Position numbers and translations under genes: made by a program. Of a stretch of 64,000 bases of DNA, positions 24,182 through 35,799 are shown in pieces (position 1 is the first letter of the stretch; the number at the start of each line of letters is the position of its first letter). This DNA comes from Lutraria lutraria (taxonomy: Eukaryota > Mollusca > Bivalvia > Venerida > Mactridae): positions 5,702,840 to 5,766,839 of the forward strand of contig OZ026844.1 of the NCBI GenBank assembly GCA_964023205.1, given 5' to 3'. Below the pieces are notes generated by a model. The model was not told the DNA's origin and ran no database searches. It saw nothing but the letters and a program-made list of their open reading frames with translations.

Positions 24182-25033
24182 TTACACGGTTTTAACTGTT
24201 TGATTGGATGATAAAGGTATTCTACTTTTGTTGTTGCTGTTGTTGACATACGAAGTGATGGTCTGATTTCCAAAGGCAATTAGTTTTTCTAACTTCGCCT
24301 CTTGTTTCATGTTTACATGATATCTCTGCTTGTGTTCCATTGTGTGTATAACTTCCCATGATGTCAACTTTTTGGAACGGTTTGGTAGATAGACGCGAGT
24401 TATCCAATCATCAGTCCACCAGTTGTCAAGTTGAGGAGGATAGTAGAAGCCAAATATATGATAATGTGTAGCATGAACGAAATCAGTCGTCATTATGTTA
24501 ACATTACCTTGTCTGCATGTGGGTCCAACAACACCAACATTTGGTGGATCGTTATGCTGAAGAGATTCAATACTCAGACTTGTCCAATTTGTGGTGATAA
24601 ATTTTGTATCATCATTAATTCTTAATAAATAATCCATGCCGTCTTTGACTGCCCGTGCTGCGATGGTATTGGCAGCTTTAGTAAATGTGCTTCCATTAAC
24701 GACCACAATAACCACATCACGATATAATTCTCTGATGTAATCCTGATATGAAAACAACATATCACCATGGTCAATTCCTACGTAAATTGTATATTTATAC
24801 CCAGCTTCCATTGTTTCCTTCAATGTAGTGATACTTGTATTTACAAGACTAAATGAGTATATGTTAAATGATTTGATATTGCGAGATGTTGTCGGTATTA
24901 ATACTCCAACTCTGACCACGGTGTCCCGTAACTCATGATCTGTTGCTTTATAAACTTGTATAAAATTCTCCAAAAGTATCACATATAAACACACTATCAA
25001 TGTCAGTATTACGAACAATGCTACGAACTTCAT
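24182..25033 (-). CDS. Type II membrane GT-A-like glycosyltransferase, copy 1
   Basis: Intronless, 283 residues from ATG 25031-25033. I chose this start because all three copies share it, while sequence upstream is stopped in copy 2. Residues 1-25 form one hydrophobic signal-anchor (FVALFVILTLIVCLYVILL), typical of a Golgi type II enzyme. A luminal domain follows with VGVLIPTTSR (nucleotide-sugar strand), ANTIAARAVKDG, and DYLLRINDDTKF, where the NDDT is a plausible DxD-like metal/nucleotide-sugar site. Then VGVVGPTCRQG and WWTDDWITRVYLPNRS. Several NxT/NxS sequons are present. Fold assignment is inference from these motifs; donor and acceptor are unknown. An open extension upstream to 25201 is probably not coding. 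Confidence 0.7.
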   Translation of the reverse strand: MKFVALFVILTLIVCLYVILLENFIQVYKATDHELRDTVVRVGVLIPTTSRNIKSFNIYSFSLVNTSITTLKETMEAGYKYTIYVGIDHGDMLFSYQDYIRELYRDVVIVVVNGSTFTKAANTIAARAVKDGMDYLLRINDDTKFITTNWTSLSIESLQHNDPPNVGVVGPTCRQGNVNIMTTDFVHATHYHIFGFYYPPQLDNWWTDDWITRVYLPNRSKKLTSWEVIHTMEHKQRYHVNMKQEAKLEKLIAFGNQTITSYVNNSNNKSRIPLSSNQTVKTV

Positions 25034-25239
25034 TGTACTGATCATGCACAGCGATATGTTGTAATCAGTTGGTTTAAATCTATTAATGGAAAATGTGCAT
25101 ACAGTATGCAAATTATCTTGCTTATTGAGTGCAACTAAAGATAGAAACCACGCTTGTGAATACCCAAAATCTGATAGACGAAACCTCTCCCCATTGGTCA
25201 AGAAAATAATGCATGTGTAGTAAATCTTTGATAAATGAT

Positions 25240-25754
25240 CAACATAGTCTTTGATAATTCTGCATCGACCTGTTGAAATTAATTATTGTCATATTTAAGT
25301 CAATGTAAAACATGTGACCCATAGAGCAGGGCCAATAATGAGCCAAGGGACATTATTTTAGCAACTTTGTTAGAGGGTCTCTATGATGCGCTATGCCAAA
25401 TATCTGACCTGCAGACCTTGTGCTTTTAGACAAAAAGTTTTCCTATATAAACCCATGTAAAAATATGACCTCTGGGACGGGGCCAATTATGACCCCATCG
25501 ACATTATCTTGTCGTTATGGACCATGTTGTTTAATGAATGAAATGACATTCTTTTAGCAACTTATGTAAAGGACCTCCCAAAGACCATTCCTATTGTGTT
25601 TCTTCAAATTTGATACTGCCGTGTCAGAGAAGATGCCTTTTGAAGAAATGTGGACGGACGGACGACGGACAAAATGGAATACTAAAAGTTCACCCGGAAA
25701 TAAGTAGACAACGAAAGAGAGTGAAACTATACTCAAGGATTGACTCCACCAAAA
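25240..25754. other. Upstream flank of the glycosyltransferase, shared with Y copy 2
   Basis: Contains a dispersed repeat with GGGACGGGGCCAATTATGAC, also seen in diverged form at about 6350. No exon was recognised. Promoter elements are not identifiable. Confidence 0.5.
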
Positions 25755-26334
25755 TATCGTTCGAAAACGAAATAGCTAGGATGCTATTTAAAGTCTAATC
25801 GTTTGACATAAGGAACATTTAGTACAAACAAAGCGTATTTGCTATAAACTTAGTTTGTTCATGTAAAACAATAACACAGAACCAAGCTGCTACATAGAGA
25901 TATGAAAAGGAGTTATAGTTCACTTCGACATTTTAAGCATTTGTCTTACATTGATCCATGGGTGACACTTATATAAATTCATTGTCTCAATGTAACAATG
26001 AGCATTTGCCACAGATTGTCACGAATTTTGATGTTTGCTCTTCAGAAACATACCAACTATACACCAATATCCGCTGTCCACTGCACAGCTACATTTACAA
26101 AAATCAGACTAGATAAACAGATCCACTTCATAACGATATTTCATAAAACATGTAAATTTGATTACTTCGTATGATAAGAGGTATTTTTCATACACTAAAT
26201 ATGCACGTGAATACATGTTTTTTTATATCTCCAGATGTATAAGAGAGCTTTATGTGCAGAAGCAGCTTGAAAAGTTGAAAAGAATAAAACGTTAGGAAGA
26301 TTCAGAAAATATTTATTTTCACACGTTTTATGTA
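25755..26334. other. Spacer, nothing recognised
   Basis: AT-rich sequence between the end of the Y duplication and a MITE. No ORF or repeat was supported. Confidence 0.4.
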
Positions 26335-26511
26335 CAGTACGGCCTCTCCAAAGCAATACCCTTTGGGAGATGCAAAATTATGTTGTTGTTGTAGAGAGGT
26401 TGTTGCTCTAGAGAGGTTGAATTAATATTAAAATCGTACAGTGGGAAACATCATGCTGTTGTTGAAGGGAGGTTGTTGCATAAGGGAGGACCGCTCGCCG
26501 TGGTTGTACTG
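26335..26511. mobile_element. Tigger-like MITE, CAGTACAACCTCTCC family, copy 5
   Basis: The left end CAGTACGGCCTCTCCAAAGC and the right end, reverse-complemented, CAGTACAACCACGGCGAGCG, are flanked by TA. The interior has GTTGTTGCTCTAGAGAGG. Confidence 0.8.
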
Positions 26512-27135
26512 TACTTACGTTTTAACATTCAATTTATTTTTTAATTTATGTTTACCTCATAACTGGAAGAAAAACTACAAAAACTACTCATAAACAACGT
26601 GATTACAATCATATTGGGGAGATTTCTACGTGTTTTATAAAAATCAAGATAAAGATAAATCACAAGACACGATCTGTTTAAATATTCCAGTTAGACTGGG
26701 TGTACATTTTGTAAATTATTGTCCTTGCTTTCCCAGTTTTTCAAAACAAAATGTCGGACATAACTAATTCATATCACGGCATTTTTTTGTCAGAAAGATA
26801 TATTACCAAAAGTTTCAAAGTTTCAAAGTTTATTTGGCATAAACATAATTGGTTGTTGCCAATTCATTTTTTTCATGGTAAAGCACCTTGTCATTACAAT
26901 GAGAACAGTAAGAACATACATACAATATAAATAAACATAAATCAAACCAAGAACAAACCAGTAAACATAAGTAAACATAGCTATTCCCAGTAAGGACATT
27001 TTTATGAATAGTGTTAAATAATAATACTGTATATCAAAATATAAGCATTGTATATCCGGATAGACATAACTTTAAGAATAATACATGAAATATGTTCAAA
27101 ATAAATAACTATTTTCGAAAGAAATGAATATCAAA

Positions 27136-28486
27136 CTAGCGCATCAAGAATTGTTGTTTTATTAATAGCCCTTTATTAATAAATACGGAGAGATTTCGTA
27201 ATTGAATGATGTGTTCACATGCAAAAAGCTGACATAGTTTAAACATACTAGGATTATTTAGGAAGTATCTTTTGATGTATGTTTTTCTGATATCTTTTAA
27301 AAGTTCGCATTCGAAAAGGAAGTGAAATTCGTCGTCCAATTTATTAATGTTTAGATATAAACGTTCATATCAAATAATTCTTAAGTATGATTTACGCCTA
27401 TATCCGAAAATTTATTTAAATGCCGTCTGAGCGTGTAAACTGCCTTTCGGGCTTGTCCTGATAGTGTCTGCTGAGCCTTGCCAAAAGAACCCCAGATGTT
27501 AAAACGACGCCTAAATACACAAACGAATTGACAATTTCCAGTCTAGTATTATCGTACATGAACTCTAAATTTGCTGGTAGACGATCAGCTTTGCGAAATA
27601 TCATTATTTTGGATTTGTCAATGTTTACTTTCAATTTCCACCTATTGCAGTAAATATGGAGCCTATCTAACCCGTGTTGTAAATCTTCGGCCGTTTCGGC
27701 CAACATAGCAATATCATCCGCGTAAAGTAAAAGAAACATTTTTGTATGATTTATATTTAAACCCTTAAAACCGTTTAAAAATAATTCGTCTTCTAAATCA
27801 TTGACGTAAAGAGAAAATAGGAACGGACTGAGACACTCCCCTTGGCGTACTCCAAGCAGGCACTCAAACGAATCGCCTAACTGATTTAATGCTTTTACCC
27901 GAGATTTCACCGACGAATACATTGATTTAATAACATTGAATAGTTTACCTCTTATACCGAGTTTTAACATTTTGTACCAAATATTTTCATGCACAACATA
28001 ATCGAAGGCTTTGGAAAAGTCTATAAATGCGCAAAATAGCTTTTTATTGTTATTTAAAAAGTGATTGATTAAACCATGTAATACATATATGTTGTCCGTT
28101 GTCCCCATTTTTACCCTAAACCCCCCTTGTGCCTCTATATAAACATAGTAATGCTCCGCCCAGTATGATAATCGGTTGTTTAATATCCTCGTGAACAATT
28201 TGCCTACCGTGCTTAAAAGTGTTATACCTCGATAATATTTAACATTATTAATATTGCCTTTTTTATGAATTGGAATTACAAATCCTTCACTTCATGATTC
28301 TGGGAAATAACCAAGATTAAGAATAATATTAGATAATTTTAGTAGGTATGGTTCAAAGATAACTTTACCATAAACTAAGAATTCATTGAAAATACCGTCC
28401 GGCCCGGCTTCCCTACCTAGCGTTAACTCTGAGATACCCTGTTTTAACTCTGTTGTTGTGATAGGTAAATCTAACTCTGCAAACAT
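27136..28486 (-). pseudogene. LINE A reverse transcriptase and C-terminal tail
   Basis: Palm motifs are clear: FIDFSKAFDYV, GVRQGECLSPFLFSLYVNDL and LLLYADDIAMLAET (catalytic YADD), then WKLKVNIDKSKIMIF and FVYLGVVLTSG. A TGA at about 28293 interrupts PES/SEGFVIPIHKKG in the same frame; a Trp codon is the likely ancestor. The region between 27416 and 27339 has lost most of the post-RT segment. The last piece, 27136-27339, is the family's C-terminus (HFLFECELL..). Confidence 0.85.
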
Positions 28487-28884
28487 TATTTTGTTTTGTA
28501 AAAATCGCTCATTAAAATGAACTATATCTTCATCAGGTTGAAAGAAACGGTCATCCGGATTATTTACGGCTTGAAAATATCGCGAAAATGTGTCGAAAGA
28601 GATCTACATTTCGTAGTATCTTTTAATAATTTCCAGTATATTCGTGCGTTTTTATGTTTATATCAGCAATTCTTGATTTCGCAGACAGGCCTTATCAAAA
28701 TTTTTCTTTCTAACCGAGTTTTTATAATCCGTACGAGCAGTGACTAAATTACGACGATTAATGTCGTTCTTCTCTTTTCTGTAAGTATTTAGATATGAAT
28801 AATATGTTTTACGTTTTGAGTCTATGTCTGGGTTTCTCGGGGAATTACGCTCGTGATTACGTACAATATTGTGTGTGGTTGGAT

Positions 28885-29136
28885 CTAAATTGATTTTTTA
28901 CCAAACAATGGTTTACAAATGTAGTCAACCGCATCGACAAACGAAGAAATTGATGACGTAATATCATCCTCGTTATTAACATTATCGAGTTGCGAGGCTA
29001 ATAGATTTATTTTGCATTTGAATGAATCCGATGAGATATCTGTCATAAAGTTATCTTTATATTTACTTTTCCATGAATATGTATTTTTAACCGATTCACA
29101 AGTGTCCGTAATATCATCACGACTGTCGACTTGCAC
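28885..29136 (-). pseudogene. LINE A linker between endonuclease and RT
   Basis: An open minus-strand segment of 83 codons (QVDSRDDITDTCESV..) in the position of the EN-RT linker. It is out of frame with its neighbours. No domain is recognised beyond position. Confidence 0.5.
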
Positions 29137-29144
29137 ATAACCTT

Positions 29145-29800
29145 TTAAAGAAAATTCAAACAGTGATCTGTCAATATGTTAGGATCGTGTATACGGAAAG
29201 TGGAGAAATGTTCGAATAAAATAGGATCAACAATACAATAATCCACTACGCTTGAACCATTTGGTCCTATAAATGTAAAAGCACCCTTACAACTATCTAC
29301 CCTGCAATTGGCAATTCTCATACCAGTTTGTTTAAGAAAATCGATCAGTAATAAGCCATTTGAGTTAGTACTATGATCTTGTGTAACGCGCGTTGACGAC
29401 ACATCTATCGCATAATCATCAGGTAAAAAATTTTGGTATAAAAGTGTATCATTGTCATCATTTACATAATCAAATAAATCTCCTACTCTACTGTTCAAAA
29501 TCACCCAGCAACATAAAGCATGTTTCATTATCATTATAATCTGCACGCAACCTAAAGATATCATCCAAAAGTATGTCATACACGTTTTGGTCTACAAAAG
29601 CATTTCTTGTCGAATTAATTGGAACAATATAACATAAACAAATAAAAATATCTTTATCAAATGCAAAATGATTTCTAGTTAATTTAAACCATATATGACT
29701 ATCATTTCGGAAAAATAATACATTATTTTCAATGTTACCATTTATGACCAACGTATTTCTAATGTAAACAATCACGCCACCAGAATGTCTATTTGCCGAT
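29145..29800 (-). pseudogene. LINE A APE-type endonuclease
   Basis: Two overlapping minus-strand frames give one endonuclease. VIVYIRNTLV through CFMLLGDF is in the first. After a 1-bp shift near 29.50 kb, NSRVGDLFDY follows, with GPNGSSVVDYCIVDP and LTDHCLNF, where SVVDY and TDH match the SDH-type active-site end of APE folds. The family nicks target DNA for target-primed reverse transcription. Confidence 0.75.
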
Positions 29801-30036
29801 TTACACAGTTGTGTTCTATCTAATTTATAGTGCGTGAAATTTTCAACACTATAGTCAAAATCATCGCATCCCCATGACTCGGTAAAACAAACTACGTCAT
29901 GTTCGTTAAATACACATTGAAGCTCCGGAGAATTAAGTTTATTATTATATTTTGTTATTAGTCAGTTTATATTCAGAACAGCAAATTTAATATTATTACA
30001 CGTCGTGTTGAACTTTGCATTGGTCCGCTGATTTTC

Positions 30037-31035
30037 CTATTGATCACTTCTTGCCCCGCCTTTATCAATGACGTCACGATCGGTATCCGTGTCGGGAATA
30101 ACCGTTGCATTGTCCGTAGTTACGCTCGTAGATCTGGTAGCGTTTTGATTGGTGGTCCTGTTTGATGATCGACCTCGCTGACCCGAAGCGCGACCTAATG
30201 ATACACTCCTGCCACGTGCTGGTTTGTTTACCTTTTTGACAGAAGGTTTAGTGTTCTGGTTACTTGTAGCAGGCTTCTTGAAGAGTGTCTGAGACTGTGC
30301 TACAATTTGAGGCTGCTCTTGTGGTGAGGGTACAGTAATACATTCCGGAGTAGTTTGAGAAGATGTAGATACTTGTAATGGTTTGCTTATATGGATAGAC
30401 TTATTAGTATCGTTATTGTCAACAGATTGTGATACACACGACACAGATTGAACGGATGCGTTTAAAGCTCTCATATCTAGTGTACCCTTTATGTACGTTT
30501 CCCAGCCAGGAAATTCGTCACTAACGATTTGTCCCTTCACATTGATTGCAGCAGGAAACACTAATTTTACCGACTGCTTGCCATATTGAGTCCTGAGACG
30601 TTTAACCTCGGGCCACAGACGTTTGCGTGCTGCTCTTATTTCCGTAGGGTAGTCCCTATCTAATGCTAGGTTGGTACCGGCGAGTTTATAAGCATTGCTC
30701 ATACACGTATGCACGTCCTCAGAATATCTGAATGTGACCAATATCGGTCATTTCTGACCTTGTGCACCACGGTCACCACAACTGCCTACCCTGAATCTAC
30801 CGACACGTGTGCAACTTTCTAAATACATCTCTTCTGCATTCAAATCTAAACGCCTATTTAAGAACTCAGCAACAACGTTATAAGTGCTACGATCTGGTGA
30901 TTCAAATAAACCATATATCAACAAATTCTTTTGTCTACTGCGAGATTCCAAATCGAGAAATTTGTAAGATAAGGCTTTGATATGTTCTGTGTTGGAGTTT
31001 ACATGGGTTCCCATCTTCATAACTTTGCTATCAGA
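30037..31035 (-). pseudogene. LINE A ORF1 (RRM/transposase-22-like), C-terminal part
   Basis: The minus strand reads DSKVMKMGTHVNSNTEHIKA (coiled-coil-like), SRQKNLLIYGLFE (start of an RRM-like RNA-binding fold), FRYSEDVHTCMSNAYKLAG and DYPTEIRAARKRLWPEVK, then a low-complexity basic tail. A frameshift near 30.74 kb splits it. The N-terminal side is cut at 31035 by LINE B and continues at 35627. Confidence 0.75.
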
Positions 31036-31529
31036 GTGCAATTTAAAGATGTAGATGTAATCTGCTACACCATACTTTATAGAAAAAAACAATTTTTAAT
31101 ATTTATGTTTTAATTTTATGATGAAGAGCTTCAAAACAAAACAGTTACAAATCACAAAATATGATATCATAACATTTTTATAATATTTTTTTGAAAAGCC
31201 TTGTAAAAAAGGTCCTGTATAAATTTGATATATATTCTATTAAAACTTATAACAATCAGATGATTATTACCATTACAATATAATAAAAAAATACATTGTA
31301 TAAGTGCAAATAAATTACTTTGCCAGTTCTTTTTTAGTTTTTGAAATTGCAATGTTTATGTTTGTTGTCTTTTTTCATGTATGTCTTTTTTCAAGTTACA
31401 TGCATTGTAAAATTATGAATATTATTTTGGTTAAAATGAACATATTGTTGTATAAATACACTAAGCGATGTAATTCTATGGATATTGAAGCCCTCGGTAA
31501 TGATAATATTTATTCTTTTTATATAAATG

Positions 31530-32933
31530 ACTGATTTAAAACAAAATTCTCTTACAACTGCAGAGGTTTAAATGATACCAAAAAACGAACCGATGTCCTT
31601 AACTTTTTGAAAGAACAAAAGCCAGATATTGTCTGCTTACAAGACACACACTTTACTAAGACCATTGAACAAAATATATATGCTCTATGGAATGGGGAAT
31701 GTTTTTTCAGTAATGGAAAATCTAACTGTAGAGGAGTCTGCATACTTTTTAGGAAAAATCTTGCTGCTTGTGTAAATTCTGTAGAAACTGATACAAATGG
31801 AAATTGTTTAACATTAGATATGTCTTATAAGAATATCAGATTTACATTATTAACATTGTACGGACCAAGTAGTGACTCACTTGATTTCTACAACAATCTT
31901 TTTAATACTATAGATAAAATGGGAAATGATTCTTACGTAATTTGTGGAGATTTTAATCTAGTTTTGGACAGTGATCTAGACTATTGTAACTAAAATCAAA
32001 GAACAATAATTATAAAGCAAGAACTATTTTACAGGAAAATATAGAAAGTCGTCATTTAAGTGATATATTTAGAATATTACATTGTGAAGAAAAAAATACA
32101 CATGGCGTAGATTGAATCCTATACAACAGGGGCGTTTAGATTTTTTTCTAGTTACAGAAGACTCACTTCCGGTTGTACGCGACTCAGATATTTTATTAAC
32201 ATATTGGTCGGATCATTCTCTTATTACACTATTATGTTGTTTTAATGATGTTGAACATGGAAAAGGCCTATGGAAATTTAATAATTCACTGTTACATGAT
32301 ATTGAATATTTAAAATGCATTAACAATAAAATTGAGGAAGTAAAACAACAATATTGCTTGCCCGTCTATAACATAGAAAACTTAGAGTTCGTAATAAATG
32401 ATCAATTATTTTTGGAAACCCTATTGGTGGAAATACGTGGTAAAACTATCTCATATGCTTCTTACAAAGTAAAACAAAGAAATAAAAGAGAAGAAAACTT
32501 GATTGAAAAATTAAAGAAAATTGAGTCAAAATTAACTGAAGAAAATCGAAAGGAAATCTTTACATTACAAGAGGAATTGGAAAACATAAGAAAAGATAAA
32601 GTGCATGGTCAAATCATCCGTTCTGGATCAAATTGGATTGTAAATGGAGAAAAAGTAACGAAAGATTTTTGTAATTTAGAAGAACATCACTGTGTTGATA
32701 AATCAATGCCTTTCTTAGTAAAAGAAGATGGTTCAAATATTTATGTCCAAAATAATATTTTGCATGAAACTTATAATTTCTATAAGAAATTATATTCCAG
32801 AACAGAACTAAGTGATTATGATATTAATAAGGATTTTGAAAATATAGAAATTCCCAAATTGTCACACGAAAATTCGCTATCTTTAGAAGTGTTATTAACA
32901 TTTAAAGAAATTTCTGAAACACTTAAAATATGA
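31530..32933 (+). pseudogene. LINE B endonuclease and linker
   Basis: FSYNCRGLNDTKKRTDVLNF opens the APE fold. KPDIVCLQDTHF and YVICGDFNLVLD are endonuclease core motifs. After a TAA and a frameshift (31993-32112), GRLDFFLV and YWSDHSLITL (SDH motif) close it. A lysine/glutamate-rich linker follows. At least one stop and one shift are present. Confidence 0.85.
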
Positions 32934-33199
32934 AAAACGATAAGAGTCCCGGTACTGATGGTTTTACTTCAAACTTCTTTAAAGTATTTTGGAATAAAAT
33001 AGTTTTTTGTTGTTGTACGTGCTATAAATTGTGCATTCACAATGGGACATTCTTCAGTAACTCAGAAACAGGGTATTAATACATGCATTCCAAAAGACAG
33101 TAGAAACAAACAGTACTTAAAAAAAACTGGAGACCAATAACATTATTAAATACAATATATAAACTAGCTTCAGGTTCAATAGCAAACAGTTTTAAATAT

Positions 33200-34088
33200 T
33201 TTAATTGCAAATAATCAAACAGGATTTGTAAAGGATAGATTCATTGGAGAGAATACTAGATTGTTATATGATATTATGGAATATACAGATAAATATAAAC
33301 TTTCAGGGTTACTAATCTTGATTGATTTTGAAAAAGCTTTCGATACAATATCCTTTGACTTTATTGATAAGATAATGATCTTTTTCAAGTTTGGTCCTAT
33401 GTTAAAAAAATGGATTTCATTATTTTTACTTGATACCAACTTAGCAATGCAAATAAATGGATTTTTATCAGATTTTTTCACAGCAGGTCGTGGATGTCGT
33501 CAGGGTGACCCAATTTTAGCTTATATTTTCATTTTGTGTGCAGAAATTTTGGCTTCAAAGATATTAAACTGTAAAAATATAAAAGGAATAATAATAAATG
33601 AAGATGAATTCAAAATTTCGCAGTTTGCAGATGATACAACACTATTGCTCGATGGATCAGAAAAATCTCTTAATTCAGCACTAAATATATTAGACAATTT
33701 TGCTAAATATTCTGGCCTAAAAGTAAACTTTAATAAAACACATGTTATCTGGATAGGATCTATGAAATACAGTACAAGATCTATTAAGACTAAATGGAAA
33801 CTAAAATGGGGGGATACACAGTTTAAATTATTAGGAATAATGTTTGATGTAAATCTGACAAAAATTGTTGATAGTAATTTTCGTGAGAAAATAAGTAAAA
33901 TAAAAATTTGTATCCTATTTTGGAATAGAATGAAGCTGACACCAATAAGTAAGATATGTGTCAAAAAATCTTTGTTACTCCCCATTCTTACACATTGTTT
34001 TACGGCTCTTCCAACTCCATCTCCTCATATAATGAACATGATAGACAATATCTTTACTAATTTCGTGTGGGGAAAACAGTTAAAATAA
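33200..34088 (+). pseudogene. LINE B reverse transcriptase
   Basis: NQTGFVKDRFIGENTRLLYD, LILIDFEKAFDTI (motif A), GRGCRQGDPILAYIFILCAE (motif B) and FKISQFADDTTLLLDG (motif C, FADD) appear in order, then SGLKVNFNKT and the thumb. The 32934-33200 upstream stretch is shifted. The F/YADD core is intact, but the whole ORF2 is not continuous. Confidence 0.88.
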
Positions 34089-34132
34089 AAAGTTCTGTTT
34101 CAAGCAAAGACTACTGTGATTGAAGTATAAAA

Positions 34133-35268
34133 ATGGTAAATGTATACAATTATAATGACACTATAAAGCTTAGTTGGATAAAAAGATATATAAAAACAAA
34201 TAATAGTCAATGTTTTGCATTACTTAAATCAATATTTAACATAGACAAACTATTTAGTACTGGAAAATTTTATGCTGAAAATGTTATAAGGAATATTAAA
34301 AACCATTTTTGGATATCTGTTTTGAAAAGTTACATTACTTATGTTGAAAGTTTTAATGTTGATTCAAAAGACACTATGTTAGATATACCACTCTTTTGCA
34401 ATCATAAATTTATGTCTGGTAAAAAAGGAATTTATATAAAAAAATTGTATGACCAAGGAATAAGATTTATTCGAGATATTGTAAAAGAAAATGGGGAGCT
34501 GCTTACAACAAATGAAATAATTACAAAAATAGGGTGTAATGTAAATTTTATATGTTATGAAAGTCTATTAAGAGCTATAAGAAAATATAAAACAGAAAAT
34601 AATATCAATTGTATAGGTAATAAAAAATATAACATAATTATGAGCTCCTATGTTAAAACAATAATTACAGGAATAGAGACAAATAAATTGATATATAAAC
34701 AGTTGATATACAATAATGAAAAACCAACCAGTCAACATAAATGGAATAATTTGTTTATTGATATTGTATTACCATGGAAAAATATCTATAAATTACCATT
34801 CAGCATTACCAAAGACACCTACTTACAATGGCTTCAAACTAGAATAAATCATAGGATACTTGGAGTAAAATCATTATTACATAAAATGAATTTAACAGAT
34901 AATAACTTATGTACCTTTTGTAAGAAAGATCCAGAGACAATACTTCATCTTTTTTGGGAATGTCCTAAGGTAAAAACTATAATAGATTTTGTGAAATTAA
35001 AACTTAATATACTGAATTTTGATTCAAACATGTTAAGTAGTATTTTTTTATATTTGGTGTGTATGATAGAGTTCCAAACAGTAATAAGTATACAATACTT
35101 TTTCTTGAATTAAAGAGATATTTATTTGTATGTAAAAATAAAATGACTATACCAAATACAGAAATATTTATAAAAAGTTTAAAATTGGCATTGGAAACCA
35201 ATAAGGGGTATACAAATATTAATATAGAAAAAAATTGGTCATTTGTAAGAGCTTTAACATCAGTTTAA
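34133..35268 (+). pseudogene. LINE B C-terminal region with zinc knuckle
   Basis: Continues LINE ORF2: LSWIKRYIKTN, WLQTRINHRILGVKSLLHKM, then NLCTFCKKDPETILHLFWEC, a CX2C..HX4C knuckle of the zf-RVT type. A shift near 35.06 kb moves the end into another frame (FLELKRYLFVCKNK..KSLKLALETNK). Confidence 0.8.
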
Positions 35269-35626
35269 TTATGATAGAATGTCGGCTTTGTATTTATATA
35301 ATTGTTATATTTTTAAGATGTAAGCGCTTTTTTCACATGAAACAGTTCATTATTTGAATGTATCTTATATATATATATATAACTGTCACGTCTTACTAAA
35401 TTGTAAAGATACACTATTTGAATGTATGCTATGTATTTATTTATGCAACTGCTTATACCTTATAATGTTGTAACTTGAATTTTACATGTATTTCTTTCTT
35501 TTTGTTATTTATAGTTTCTATCTATCTTTATTGCCTTGTAATTTGTAAGGTATAAGTGGGATGGCACCCCGACCCACTTACTACCATTTGACGGGGACAA
35601 TAAAGATAAATACCCCCCCCCAAAAA

Positions 35627-35790
35627 AAAACAACTTTGCTATCAGTACAAATAATAGCTTCCTTCACTAACTGTAAGCTTTCCTGAGCTAACTCGACGTT
35701 GTTAATTTCATCGAACAAAACATTTAATATCGTACTATTGTTCATTGATTCGAAAGTTTCTAAATCGATACTGGCCCATTCTCACATAAC
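35627..35790 (-). pseudogene. LINE A ORF1, N-proximal part beyond the LINE B insertion
   Basis: The minus strand reads SIDLETFESMNNSTILNVLF and AQESLQLVKEAIICTDSKV, then would resume in the same frame at 31034. It is stopped upstream by TGA near 35.78 kb. At 35777-35800 a plus-strand stretch CATTCTCACATAACTTGGAC resembles the ORF1 N-terminal coding sequence at 37.96 kb on the minus strand, a hint of 5' inversion. Confidence 0.65.
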
Positions 35791-35799
35791 TTGGACAAT

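Larger units (their letters stand above)
20175..25754. repeat. Segmental duplication Y, copy 1
   Basis: Collinear and nearly identical with about 57554-61190. It includes a glycosyltransferase-like gene (-), a MITE and a LINE scrap. Copy 1 has two blocks that copy 2 lacks: 21039-22055 and the Tigger-like element 22615-23553. Confidence 0.9.
26811..31035 (-). mobile_element. LINE A (CR1/Jockey-like), 3' portion; continues at 35627 after LINE B
   Basis: The minus-strand order is ORF1 (31.03-30.04 kb), APE endonuclease (29.8-29.15), linker (29.14-28.5), reverse transcriptase (28.5-27.4), C-terminal tail (27.34-27.14) and 3' UTR to 26811. The 3' end is a short tandem TTTGAAACT-like repeat, as in CR1-group LINEs. 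Several frameshifts and stops make it inactive. The clade call is from motif style only. Confidence 0.85.
31036..35626 (+). mobile_element. LINE B (L1/Tx1-like), inserted into ORF1 of LINE A
   Basis: Flanked by the 14-bp repeat AACTTTGCTATCAG (about 31022-31035 and 35631-35644). Order on +: 5' leader (31036-31530), APE endonuclease (31.53-32.2 kb), linker, RT (33.2-34.1 kb), C-terminal region with CCHC knuckle (34.13-35.27 kb), 3' UTR, and an ending GGGACAATAAAGATAAATAC plus C-run and A-run. No ORF1 was recognised. It is dead but younger than LINE A. Confidence 0.85.

Noticed and set aside
24431..24625. 64-codon plus-strand ORF with Cys pattern (CPICGDKFC)
   Set aside because: Antisense to the glycosyltransferase copy 1, and repeated at 59868 only because the gene is duplicated.
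25034..25201. N-terminal extension of glycosyltransferase copy 1
   Set aside because: The matching stretch in copy 2 has a stop, and copy 3 is unrelated there, so the shared internal ATG is the better start.
33521..33985. 154-codon minus-strand ORF
   Set aside because: Antisense shadow of the LINE B reverse transcriptase.
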